DNA of 49,751 nt from Martinezella lusitana. Lineage in GTDB: Bacteria > Pseudomonadota > Alphaproteobacteria > Rhizobiales > Rhizobiaceae. A program made the translations under genes and the position numbers. Below are positions 1 through 6,886 of the stretch, piece by piece. Each line of letters begins with the position of its first letter. Positions within the stretch are counted from its first letter, which is position 1. Below the pieces are notes generated by a model. The model saw nothing but the letters and a program-made list of their open reading frames with translations, had not been told where the DNA came from and searched no databases. Location of the stretch: positions 1 through 49,751 of the forward strand of contig NZ_WUEY01000031.1 of NCBI RefSeq assembly GCF_010668395.1, read 5' to 3'.

Positions 1-537
1 TGTTTAAAAGTCCCATGTGGATCACTCCGTTGCCCCCGTCGCTCTACGCGTTGGGGAAGGTTCACATGGCTCAATTCTCAATGGAAATTATGTGCCTAAC
101 CGGCTCAGTTCTGCGTGGAAACCAACAATCAGAGGAACAAACAAGGCGCGAGTGGCGATTGCGCGCAAGCTTTTGACGATTGCCTTCCAGATCCTGCGTG
201 ACCAGCGCGCCTATGAGCCGCGCGACACTAGCACCACGGAAGACGCGTCGACGATATCCCGGTTGTCCTGATGGTTGTCTAGCGAGCCCGGCAGGACTGG
301 GCTGCGCTCATAATGGAGAATGGGAAACCGGGAGCCGAACGCCACTCTGTGACCGAAGCCGAGAGCATCAGGATCACGAATTGGAGAATGGTTGAAGGAC
401 CGAAGGACATCTTTGTCCTGCGGAAGTGAGACGTTTAGCCGATCGGCCAAAATGCCGGTCAAATAACAACTGAACCCAAGGAAAAGCCCGCAAATGCTGG
501 TGTTTTTGCCCCTTGTGTTCTTTCATTGGAGAAAACT
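1..537. other. Gene-poor left edge of the window
   Basis: No intact gene can be supported here. The only recognisable piece is a possible IS110-type transposase tail (about 100-271). From about 272 to 537 neither strand gives a protein I recognise; the longest minus-strand frame (211-462) has no family-like motif. The stretch precedes an Hsp20 remnant and fits a decayed, insertion-rich junction. Confidence 0.4.
100..271 (+). pseudogene. Possible C-terminal remnant of an IS110-family transposase
   Basis: The frame ending at 271 contains KARVAIARKLLTIAFQILR, followed by a DQRAYEP-like end. This resembles the helical C-terminal end of IS110/IS116-type transposases, which often read ARKL...LRD...YEP just before the stop. 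Sequence upstream in the same frame does not look like a transposase, and no catalytic DEDD or serine region is present. At most a truncated scrap survives. A second IS110-like piece, the N-terminus, lies at 4590-4745 in the opposite orientation, so the two are not simple halves of one interrupted copy. The call rests on a short motif. Confidence 0.3.
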
Positions 538-740
538 ATGAGTGTTCGTGATCTGATTCCCTGGCGCCGCAACAATGGCAACCAGGTTCCGACTGTCCTG
601 CGCGATGACGACCGGGACCCTTCCTGTCGCTGCATCGCGAGGTGATTCGCCTGTTCGACGACGTGTTCCGCGGGCTTTGGCTCCGGCCTGCCGACCTTCG
701 GCAGCAGTCCTGCCTTCAGTGCCGGCTGGCATCGACGGCG
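538..740 (+). pseudogene. Frameshifted N-terminal remnant of an Hsp20 small heat-shock protein
   Basis: The ATG at 538 follows a TTGGAGAAAA ribosome-binding sequence and opens MSVRDLIPW, the usual start of rhizobial Hsp20/IbpA proteins. The family pattern continues as RDDDRDP, then FLSLHREVIRLFDDVFRG in the next frame, then GFGSGLPTFGSSPAFSAGW back in the first frame. One base appears lost in the C-run near 617-621 and one gained in the G-run near 670-673. Similarity stops before the alpha-crystallin domain, so no working chaperone can be made. The intact ribosome-binding sequence and start suggest recent decay. It lies just upstream of a receiver-domain gene. Confidence 0.6.
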
Positions 741-837
741 TTGTCTGCACGCTGATTGCGAAACTCGATTGATCCTGAAGACAGAATTCCTTGTCGGAAG
801 TCCATCCCGGGCCATGGCCACCAGAAACATAGGCCAC

Positions 838-1218
838 ATGGCCATTCACCACACAGCCGTTCTCGTTGTCGAAGACGAGGCACTCGTTCGAATGGCCATC
901 GCTGGTGAACTGGAGGAGGCCGGCTTTGAAGTGTTCGAAGCCGCCAATGCTTCGGAGGCAATCGAACTGCTGATCGCCCACACGCAGATCGAGGTGCTGT
1001 TCACCGTTATCGACATGCCTGGTGGCGTCGACGGCATCGAGTTCGCCGCAGCGGTGCGGGAGAGGTGGCCGTCAATCAAGATTATCGCAACGTCCGGCCA
1101 TCGCAGAGTCGATATCGACACGTTGCCTGTTGAAGCACGCTTCATGGCAAAGCCCTACAATCCAGATCTTGTCATCCTTGCGATTATGGAGATGGTTGCG
1201 ACGGGATCAAGCCCTTGA
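838..1218 (+). CDS. Single-domain CheY-like receiver lacking the phospho-acceptor Asp
   Basis: A 126-residue protein made only of a response-regulator receiver fold. It has the acidic pocket (VVEDE near residues 9-13), the TSGH switch region and the MAKPY lysine. At the acceptor position the usual D-x-x-M-P reads V-I-D-M-P: Val57 (codon GTT at 1006-1008) replaces Asp, which is one A-to-T change from GAT. The closely similar receiver at 4011-4370 keeps FTDIDMPG. Canonical phosphorylation is therefore unlikely; it may be an inactive or atypical receiver or a recent mutant. The start at 838 gives family length; an in-frame ATG at 814 and a start at 769 are longer options. It lies upstream of the amylase gene in the same direction. 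Confidence 0.75.
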   Translation: MAIHHTAVLVVEDEALVRMAIAGELEEAGFEVFEAANASEAIELLIAHTQIEVLFTVIDMPGGVDGIEFAAAVRERWPSIKIIATSGHRRVDIDTLPVEARFMAKPYNPDLVILAIMEMVATGSSP

Positions 1219-1287
1219 ACCCGACCGTGCTGTCTGAATCCATTCTTTTTTGGCACGTGTGTCGGTCTTGCTCTGGTTCTTCGCAAC

Positions 1288-1312
1288 GGAACAGTTTTGG
1301 AACATACCCGTT
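1288..1312 (+). promoter_or_regulatory. Candidate EcfG (general stress sigma) promoter for the amylase gene
   Basis: GGAAC at 1288-1292 is separated by 16 bases from CGTT at 1309-1312. This matches the alphaproteobacterial EcfG/RpoE2 pattern GGAAC-N16/17-CGTT. The -10 element ends about 30 bases before the amylase ATG at 1342. A comparable element precedes the receiver gene at 4011-4370. No transcription data support it. Confidence 0.5.
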
Positions 1313-1341
1313 CTTGACGTTATCACGGACGAGAGGGACCT

Positions 1342-2826
1342 ATGACCGCGCGCACCTTGCTTCAGTTCTTTCATTGGTACTATCCGGATGGCGGACGACT
1401 ATGCAGCGAGGTGGGAGAAAAGGCTGCGAGCCTTGCCGAAATGGGCATAACCGATGTTTGGTTGCCGCCAGCGTATAAGGGTGCGGCCGGGGGGTACTCG
1501 GTCGGTTATGATACTTACGACCTTTTCGATCTCGGCGAATTCGACCAAAAAGGTACCGTTGCCACCAAATACGGCGAGCGCCCGGGGCTTGAACAAGCGT
1601 GCGCAGAACTGAAAAACAATAATATCCGCGTCATCCATGATGTCGTCTTCAATCACAAGATGGGAGCCGATGAGAAGGAAAGCGTGCATGTCCGCCGCGT
1701 CAATCCTGACGATCGCACGCAAATCGAGGACGAGGAATTTCAGGCGCTTGCCTATACCCGGTTCACCTTTCCCGGCCGACAGGGCAAACACTCGCAATTC
1801 ATATGGGATCACAAATGCTTCAGCGGTGTCGACCTCATCGAGCGACCCGACGAGACGGGGATTTTTCGGCTCGTCAACGAATATGGCGAAGGCGAATGGA
1901 GCAACGAAGTCGATGATGAAAAGGGCAACTTCGACTATCTCATGGGCGCCGATGTCGAGTTTCGCAACAAGGCGGTTTATGAGGAGTTAAAATACTGGGG
2001 CCGATGGCTTTCCGAGCAGATACCAGTCGACGGCTTCCGACTCGACGCAGCTAAGCATATTCCAGCATGGTTCTTCCGCGACTGGGTCCGCCATATGCGC
2101 GATACGGTCAGTCCCGCTCTTTTTATCGTGGCGGAGTACTGGGATCCCGATATGGGTGCTCTGAAAAGCTATCTTGATCTTGTCGACAAGCAGTTCATGC
2201 TCTTCGACGTCGCGCTTCATCACCGCTTCCACGAAGCATCAAAGCAGGGAAGCGATTTCGATATGCGGACGATCTTTGATGGTTCGCTGGTTTCGGCAGC
2301 ACCGGAGCATACGGTTACCCTCGTCGACAATCACGACACCCAGCCATTGCAGGCGCTTGAGGCCTCTGTCGAGCCTTGGTTCAAGCCACTCGCATACGCG
2401 CTGATCCTGCTGCGCGAGGAAGGTGTGCCATGCGTGTTCTATCCTGATCTATACGGCGCAAGTTATAGCGATACCGGCGCAGACGGCAATAAGCAGGAGG
2501 TGGACATGCCGGCCGTCAATTGCCTGCCAAAACTCATTGAAGCGCGCAAACGTTTCGCCAACGGATCTCAAACCGATATGCTCGACGACGAGCATTGCAT
2601 CGGGTTTATTCGCCACGGCACCGCTGAAGAGCCTGGCTGTGTCGTGATCATGTCCAATGACCAATACCATGAAAAATTTGTCGATCTGGGCGCCAATCAG
2701 GCTGGCGCGGTGTTTCATGATTTTCTGGGCCACCGCGACGAGCAAATCAGAGTAGACCAGGAGGGAAAGGCTACTTTTCCGACGAATGCGGGGAATGTCA
2801 GTGTTTGGGTACGGCAGGCCCCGTAA
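1342..2826 (+). CDS. amyA: Cytoplasmic alpha-amylase, glycoside hydrolase family 13
   Basis: A 494-residue GH13 enzyme of the bacterial cytoplasmic alpha-amylase type (E. coli AmyA-like), expected to cleave internal alpha-1,4 bonds of malto-oligosaccharides or glycogen-derived dextrins. There is no signal peptide: the protein opens MTARTLLQFFHWY. Conserved regions are seen in order: HDVVFNHK (region I), GFRLDAAKH with nucleophile Asp235, VAEYWDPD with acid/base Glu265, and VDNHDTQP with Asp332. The length is normal for AmyA. An EcfG-like promoter lies directly upstream, pointing to a role in stored-carbon or osmolyte turnover under stress. The gene runs convergently into the histidine kinase gene, with stops only 17 bases apart and no clear terminator between. 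Confidence 0.93.
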   Translation: MTARTLLQFFHWYYPDGGRLCSEVGEKAASLAEMGITDVWLPPAYKGAAGGYSVGYDTYDLFDLGEFDQKGTVATKYGERPGLEQACAELKNNNIRVIHDVVFNHKMGADEKESVHVRRVNPDDRTQIEDEEFQALAYTRFTFPGRQGKHSQFIWDHKCFSGVDLIERPDETGIFRLVNEYGEGEWSNEVDDEKGNFDYLMGADVEFRNKAVYEELKYWGRWLSEQIPVDGFRLDAAKHIPAWFFRDWVRHMRDTVSPALFIVAEYWDPDMGALKSYLDLVDKQFMLFDVALHHRFHEASKQGSDFDMRTIFDGSLVSAAPEHTVTLVDNHDTQPLQALEASVEPWFKPLAYALILLREEGVPCVFYPDLYGASYSDTGADGNKQEVDMPAVNCLPKLIEARKRFANGSQTDMLDDEHCIGFIRHGTAEEPGCVVIMSNDQYHEKFVDLGANQAGAVFHDFLGHRDEQIRVDQEGKATFPTNAGNVSVWVRQAP

Positions 2827-2843
2827 ATAGAATTGATGAGCGT

Positions 2844-3917
2844 TCACGGCTCGATGGCGTCGCCGCGCTTGAAAGTGATCGTAACCGCCATACCCTGGCC
2901 AGGCTGTGAGCTGACGTCGATCTCGGCTTTTGCATTATGTCTGACAGACTGAACGATCATGGCGCTGAGCTTGCCTCGCTGTGGCCAGTCGGTTTTGTCG
3001 GAAAGGCCGACTCCGTCGTCAGCGACGAGAACCTTGCAGCCATCGTCATCTACGGTGCAACGAACCGTGAGCGAGCCTCCGTCAAGACCGACAAAGGCGT
3101 ATTTCAGGGCATTGGTCATCAATTCGTTGACGAGAAGGCCGACAGGCATCGCGACATTGACCGAAACCGGCCAGGTGTCGACCTTCATGTCGAGTCGAAT
3201 GCCTTCGATGGCATGCGCCGCCATCACCGAGGATGCGATCTGACTGACATAGGTTCCCAGATCGACCGTTTCGGTTTCACTGCTGCCGTAGAGCGAGCGG
3301 TAAAGGATCGACAGCGCCTCGATGCGGCCAGCCAGTCGATTGAACGGCTCTCTCTCTTCCTGCCGCTGAGCATTGCGCGCTTCCATGCGGATCAGCGCGG
3401 TGATCATCTGAAGATTATTCTTGACCCGGTGCTGGAGCTCTTTGAGCAAGACATCTTTTTCCACAAGCGTCTCGGTCAACACCGCCGTATCGTCCGAACG
3501 TTCGCGCGCGGACATCGCCAACAACCGGAACAGGGGTTTGCCGAAGTCATCGACGATCGTGTTCGACCAGGCATCGACGACCCGTGTGCCGTCATCAGCC
3601 CGGATGGTGAAGGCGCCGAGATACTCTTCGTTTTCCAGCAAGGCTGTTGCAAGTTTCGGTCCCTCGGCAAGGGAAACAGCCGCTGGAAGAACTGACCATG
3701 GCTTACCCTGAAGCTCTTCGGCCGGCATGCCTATCAGGCGCTCGAACTCGATATTGGCATAGACGAGCACTTCGTCCTCGCCGATTTCGGCGACCGCGAC
3801 CGCGAACGGAACATGATCGAGAAACTGCCGAAACCGGTCGTCGTCGAGCGCCTCCGCCAGATGGGGAAGATCGGCCATGGTCGCAGGCGTCGGATGTTGG
3901 TCGTTTGCGTCTGTCAT
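2844..3917 (-). CDS. PAS-domain sensor histidine kinase, HisKA_2 (HWE-like) type
   Basis: A 357-residue soluble kinase with no membrane segments. An N-terminal PAS domain (about residues 30-140, containing VYANIEFERLIGMPAEEL) is followed by a HisKA_2 dimerisation box LKELQHRVKNNLQ with phospho-acceptor His163. A HATPase domain follows, with N-box LLVNELMTNALKYAF and G-box VADDGVGL. The PAS lacks the NCRFLQ cysteine motif of LOV photosensors, so the signal is unknown. HisKA_2/HWE kinases in alphaproteobacteria commonly feed PhyR/EcfG general-stress signalling. The neighbouring single-domain receiver (4011-4370) is a likely partner; the genes share direction with about 90 bases between them. 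Confidence 0.88.
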   Translation of the reverse strand: MTDANDQHPTPATMADLPHLAEALDDDRFRQFLDHVPFAVAVAEIGEDEVLVYANIEFERLIGMPAEELQGKPWSVLPAAVSLAEGPKLATALLENEEYLGAFTIRADDGTRVVDAWSNTIVDDFGKPLFRLLAMSARERSDDTAVLTETLVEKDVLLKELQHRVKNNLQMITALIRMEARNAQRQEEREPFNRLAGRIEALSILYRSLYGSSETETVDLGTYVSQIASSVMAAHAIEGIRLDMKVDTWPVSVNVAMPVGLLVNELMTNALKYAFVGLDGGSLTVRCTVDDDGCKVLVADDGVGLSDKTDWPQRGKLSAMIVQSVRHNAKAEIDVSSQPGQGMAVTITFKRGDAIEP

Positions 3918-4010
3918 GAAAATCTGTGCTTTCGGTAGGCCGATACTTCATATCATGGCCTCGCGAGAGGTCGCCACTGATTTTATGGAACGGCAACGTG
4001 GCACTTCGAC

Positions 4011-4370
4011 CTAGCCAAGCAAGGTTCTCAGCGTGTCGATGACGGGTTGATGAGCATAAGGCTTCGGGAAGAACCGCGCCCGCTCGGGCATATCGCGTTC
4101 TTCAACTTTTCGATGGCCCGACGTCACGATTATATGGACCGGCGGCCACCGATCCCTGACGATCCAGGCGAGCTCTAAGCCATCCAGACTGCCGGGCATA
4201 TCGATATCGGTGAAGATTGCACCAATACTATGGTCACTTTCAAGGATGGCCAATGCCTCATCCGCATTCCCCGCCTCGAGAACCCGAAAGCCCGCATCGA
4301 CAAGATCGTCCGCCACGGCCATCCGAATAAGCGGCTCATCCTCGATTATCAGCACGGTCGCTTGCTGCAT
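4011..4370 (-). CDS. Single-domain CheY-like response regulator
   Basis: A 119-residue receiver with no output domain. All key residues are seen: acidic pair in IIEDEP, acceptor Asp in FTDIDMPG, Thr/Ser in VTSGH and Lys in FPKPY. It is a clear paralogue of the receiver at 838-1218, sharing EDE-LIRMA, AGF-V-EA-NA-EA and DIDMPG-LDG patterns, but is intact where that copy has Val. It lies upstream of the HisKA_2 kinase gene in the same direction, so the two are probably co-transcribed from the EcfG-like promoter at 4403-4427. A role as phosphate sink or connector for the kinase is inferred. Confidence 0.88.
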   Translation of the reverse strand: MQQATVLIIEDEPLIRMAVADDLVDAGFRVLEAGNADEALAILESDHSIGAIFTDIDMPGSLDGLELAWIVRDRWPPVHIIVTSGHRKVEERDMPERARFFPKPYAHQPVIDTLRTLLG

Positions 4371-4402
4371 TGCACATCACTCTGTCATGCATGATGGCAA
4401 GA

Positions 4403-4427
4403 AACCCTTAGTGCAGCAACATGTTCC
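4403..4427 (-). promoter_or_regulatory. Candidate EcfG promoter for the receiver/kinase pair
   Basis: On the minus strand GGAAC (4427-4423) is followed by 17 bases and then GTT (4405-4403), close to the EcfG consensus. The -10 lies about 33 bases upstream of the receiver ATG at 4370. The residue before GTT is G rather than the favoured C. Confidence 0.4.
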
Positions 4428-4589
4428 CCACCGCTCACATCGAGTCAAAAGATACCGATTGAGCTAACAATCTCTGCGTTTTCTCGCCCACGTCGTAACC
4501 TAGGATGCCACTACCTCCAGTTGTCGGCGCTATGAGCGCCTGTCCAACCGTATCTCCAGCGGATCCAGTTACTATCGCCACTGAGCTTT

Positions 4590-4745
4590 CTATATGCCGA
4601 TACGGACATAGGCCCAGATGAATTGAAACGGCCTTTCCTCGGGACTGCTCTCGACCTTCATCGAGGCGATCTGCGGACCGGTCTCATCAACAATGCAGAC
4701 CTGCGTGGTTTCCATCGACAGGTCCAATCCGGCATAATGTTTCAT
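4590..4745 (-). pseudogene. N-terminal remnant of an IS110-family transposase
   Basis: Reading from ATG at 4745, the product opens MKHYAGLDLSMETTQVCIVD, the RuvC-like start (first catalytic Asp in GLDLS) of IS110-family DEDD transposases. Similarity runs for about 35-40 residues, then the frame drifts to a stop at 4590. The remaining DEDD core and the C-terminal serine domain are absent. It lies about 90 bases from the stop of the IS5 transposase, so insertions appear nested or stacked here. Confidence 0.6.
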
Positions 4746-4835
4746 GGCTGCTTCCTTTCTTCTACGTTCCACAGCCAGAATGTGACCCATCTTTCAGGTC
4801 CGAGGGAGGCAGCCACAAATTACCCGATGACTCAA

Positions 4836-5270
4836 TCAGGCCCACCAGATGATGATGGCTGCGATGAAGCAAGTTGCTGTAAAGTTCAGCATGAGCTTGT
4901 CATATCGTGTGGCGACCCGCCGCCAGTCCTTGAGGCGGCAAAAGGTACGTTCAATGATGTTCCTTCGGCGGTAGGCGATGGGGTCGAAAGGCCTGATGCG
5001 CTTACGCGTCGGATTGTTAGGAATGACCGGTTCAGTGCCACGTACTTTGAGAAAGTCACGTAAAGTGTCACTATTGTAAGCCGTATCCGTAGCGCAAAGG
5101 CGGCTCGGCGGCAGTGGTTCGAGCAGCGGGATGGCGACGGGAGCATCACCGCGCTGTCCAGGCGTTATTCCCAGCGCGATTGGACGGCCGCAACGATCGA
5201 CAACAGCATGGATTTTTGTCGATCTGCCGCCTCTTGAGCGGCCGATTGCTTGCGCATCTGCCCCCCTTTT
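4836..5270 (-). CDS. IS5-family transposase, downstream frame (orfB part)
   Basis: In the -1 frame relative to orfA, the minus strand reads on from the slippery run through GRSRGGRSTKIHAVVD, ATDTAYNSD (second catalytic Asp) and YRRRNIIERTFCRLKDW, the IS5 Y-(2)R-(3)E-(6)K signature. It ends WWA and a TGA at 4838-4836. There is no good independent start, so expression would need the frameshift. About 140 residues, the normal length for the C-terminal half of IS427-group enzymes. Confidence 0.7.
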   Translation of the reverse strand, partial: KRGADAQAIGRSRGGRSTKIHAVVDRCGRPIALGITPGQRGDAPVAIPLLEPLPPSRLCATDTAYNSDTLRDFLKVRGTEPVIPNNPTRKRIRPFDPIAYRRRNIIERTFCRLKDWRRVATRYDKLMLNFTATCFIAAIIIWWA

Positions 5271-5587
5271 CCGCCAGAGGCGGATCGGTGTGCCTTTGCG
5301 GTGGTACTGTCGATCATGTGAATGTCCCGATCGGTCGTTTGCACCAGAGTTTCAAACAGCCGCCGCCATATACCTTTGGCAGACCAACGATGGAAGCGAT
5401 TGTAGACGGTGGTCGAGGGGCCGTAGCAAGCAGGACAATCCTGCCACCGGCAGCCAGTTCGCAGCACATGGATGATGCCGCTAATCACCCGGCGGTCGTC
5501 GGTTCGATGGGCGCCGGGTTGGTTCGTTGGAAGCAAAGGCGCGATCACCGCCCATTGCCGATCATCAAGCCAGAATTCTCCTGCCAT
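5165..5587 (-). CDS. IS5-family transposase, upstream frame (orfA)
   Basis: From ATG 5587 the product has the DUF4096-type N-terminus of IS5 transposases (FWLDDRQWAVIAPLLP, then RRVISGIIHVLRTGCRWQD) and the first catalytic Asp in HMIDSTTAKAHR. Family-like sequence ends at SGGKGG, where a run of four A and six G allows a -1 shift into orfB. Unshifted translation continues in non-homologous sequence to a stop at 5165. The upper 108 or so residues are real transposase. Confidence 0.75.
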   Translation of the reverse strand: MAGEFWLDDRQWAVIAPLLPTNQPGAHRTDDRRVISGIIHVLRTGCRWQDCPACYGPSTTVYNRFHRWSAKGIWRRLFETLVQTTDRDIHMIDSTTAKAHRSASGGKGGQMRKQSAAQEAADRQKSMLLSIVAAVQSRWE

Positions 5588-5994
5588 AGTCCAAAACTCC
5601 CCTTATCAGGAGAGTGAATCATGGAAACGTAATTACATCAATCGTTTGATTGGGTTTCAACCCTAAGATGAGTGGTCGAAACACCTCACATCTCCCAGAC
5701 GGGCGCACCGTAATCCATTATATTTGGCGATGACAGGTCACCATCGTAAACTTAGCGGAACTTGGAATTCGATGTGGGATGACGGGCGATGACAGATCGT
5801 GATCCTCTCTATCGCCGACATCGTTTTCACGCTGAAATTATTGTCCACGCAGTATGGCTCTCTTGTGTCGGCGGGTGGAGTTGAACTTGTGCGGCATGCG
5901 GCAAATCCTGAAGATGATTTCTCCCCAAATATCAGCCACCTGCACGATCCGTGCAACAAGGCCGATAATTTCCCACATAGGCCGAGCGGACGTT
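5588..5994. other. Intergenic stretch between the IS5 element and the GntR gene
   Basis: About 400 bases without a supportable gene. It should contain the outer end of the IS5 element (near 5590-5625) and the region downstream of the regulator stop at 5995. No clear stem-loop with a T-tract was seen. Short frames here do not resemble known proteins. Confidence 0.4.
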
Positions 5995-6738
5995 CTATTT
6001 CATATACAGCGCACGCGAGCGTTCCAGATGCTTGAGCACCGCCGCCTCGGCGCCGTCCGCGTTGTTGACGGCAAGGCACTCCAGGATCTCTTCGTGTTCG
6101 GCAAGCGTGAATTTCTCCTTGCCGCTCCAGATTAGCATTTCCGTGTGATATTCCTTCAGCCATGCCAGCATGGCTTCACTGACGGCGGCAAAGATCGGAT
6201 TCCCGGAAATCTGGGCAATGCGCGTATGGAACTGCATGTCGGCCGAAATGAATTCTTCCGCATGTCCCAGCGACGCGCGCTGCCGTTTGATGATCTCGTG
6301 AAGATCGGCGACATCCTTTTCCGTTACGCGCAATGCCGCTTCGCGTGCCATGCCGCGCTCGAAGAAAATTCGGGCGCTCTTCAGATGCTCGAGCGAGTCC
6401 GACGATTGTGACAGCATGATCTTGGCGGTCAGATCGACCTGTCGGAAGATCGATTTTGCCGTGAGCTGCAACACCTTGGCGCGCTCGCCGTGCGAAATAT
6501 TCACCAGCCCCATATTGGCAAGCGCCTGCATGGCCTCGCGAATCGCCGGACGGCCGACGCCGAATCGCTCCATGAGGACACGCTCGGATGGCATCTCATC
6601 GCCAGGCTTGAGCTCTCCCGAGGTGATCAACCGCTCCAGCCGGTCGAATACCTCGTCAGACAGCTTTCGACGTATAATCTGTTCGACTGGCTGGCCCATG
6701 GAACCCCGCTTTCTCAAAGCTTTTCCTCCCTTATGCAT
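5995..6738 (-). CDS. FCD-type GntR regulator (NanR/FadR-like), likely repressor of the apiose regulon
   Basis: A 247-residue regulator. The winged helix (about residues 20-90) contains VFDRLERLITSGELKPGDEMPSE in two parts and RFGVGRPAIREAMQAL, the GntR recognition region. A C-terminal FCD ligand domain follows, with DMQFHTRIAQISGNP and a late HEEILECL metal-site histidine. It is transcribed away from the RuBisCO-like gene, and the 148-base gap holds a TGGAATA/TATACCA dyad of the kind bound by NanR-type FCD regulators (GGTATA half-sites). Copies of the same half-site precede two further operons. ATG 6738 has a GAGG upstream; a TTG at 6717 behind AGGGAGG is a credible alternative start. The ligand is probably an apiose-pathway metabolite (inference). 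Confidence 0.87.
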   Translation of the reverse strand: MHKGGKALRKRGSMGQPVEQIIRRKLSDEVFDRLERLITSGELKPGDEMPSERVLMERFGVGRPAIREAMQALANMGLVNISHGERAKVLQLTAKSIFRQVDLTAKIMLSQSSDSLEHLKSARIFFERGMAREAALRVTEKDVADLHEIIKRQRASLGHAEEFISADMQFHTRIAQISGNPIFAAVSEAMLAWLKEYHTEMLIWSGKEKFTLAEHEEILECLAVNNADGAEAAVLKHLERSRALYMK

Positions 6739-6811
6739 TTTTGTTGCCTCGGCGGAAGCCCCATTACGAAACGCGGTATCCGCTGCCGGGCAAAAAAGTC
6801 TTTGCAGAAGT

Positions 6812-6830
6812 TGGAATACTCATTATACCA
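6812..6830. promoter_or_regulatory. Candidate GntR operator A (divergent gntR / RuBisCO-like operon)
   Basis: TGGAATACTCATTATACCA is an imperfect dyad: TGGAATA pairs with TATACCA with one mismatch around CTCAT. It lies 57 bases before the RuBisCO-like start. Its right half, ACTCATTATACCA, recurs almost exactly at 9532-9544 and 17841-17853. Confidence 0.55.
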
Positions 6831-6886
6831 GATTACCAGTTTGCGCCACGCTAAAAGTCGTGTGCGAGAGGAGCGTTCAGCCGTCC

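Larger units (their letters stand above)
4836..5587 (-). mobile_element. IS5-family (IS427-type) insertion sequence, coding portion
   Basis: The two overlapping frames described separately form one IS5-family transposase of about 250 residues after a -1 shift on the run AAAAGGGGGG (5270-5261, minus strand). Coordinates given are the coding part. True ends lie slightly outside, probably within about 4800-4835 and 5588-5625, but I could not find a convincing terminal inverted repeat or target duplication by eye. All DDE motifs are present with no stop codon after the shift, so the element could still be active. Confidence 0.7.

Noticed and set aside
2937..3695. A 252-codon plus-strand frame
   Set aside because: It is the mirror of the HisKA_2 kinase gene, which has unambiguous H-box and ATPase motifs on the minus strand.
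1..4745. IS110-like pieces at 100-271 and 4590-4745 as two halves of one interrupted element
   Set aside because: They are in opposite orientations (C-terminal piece on plus, N-terminal piece on minus), so simple interruption does not explain them without an inversion.
6350..6886. A 179-codon N-terminal extension of the RuBisCO-like protein
   Set aside because: It is antisense to gntR, lacks RuBisCO similarity and crosses the divergent promoter. ATG 6887 has a ribosome-binding sequence and gives family length.
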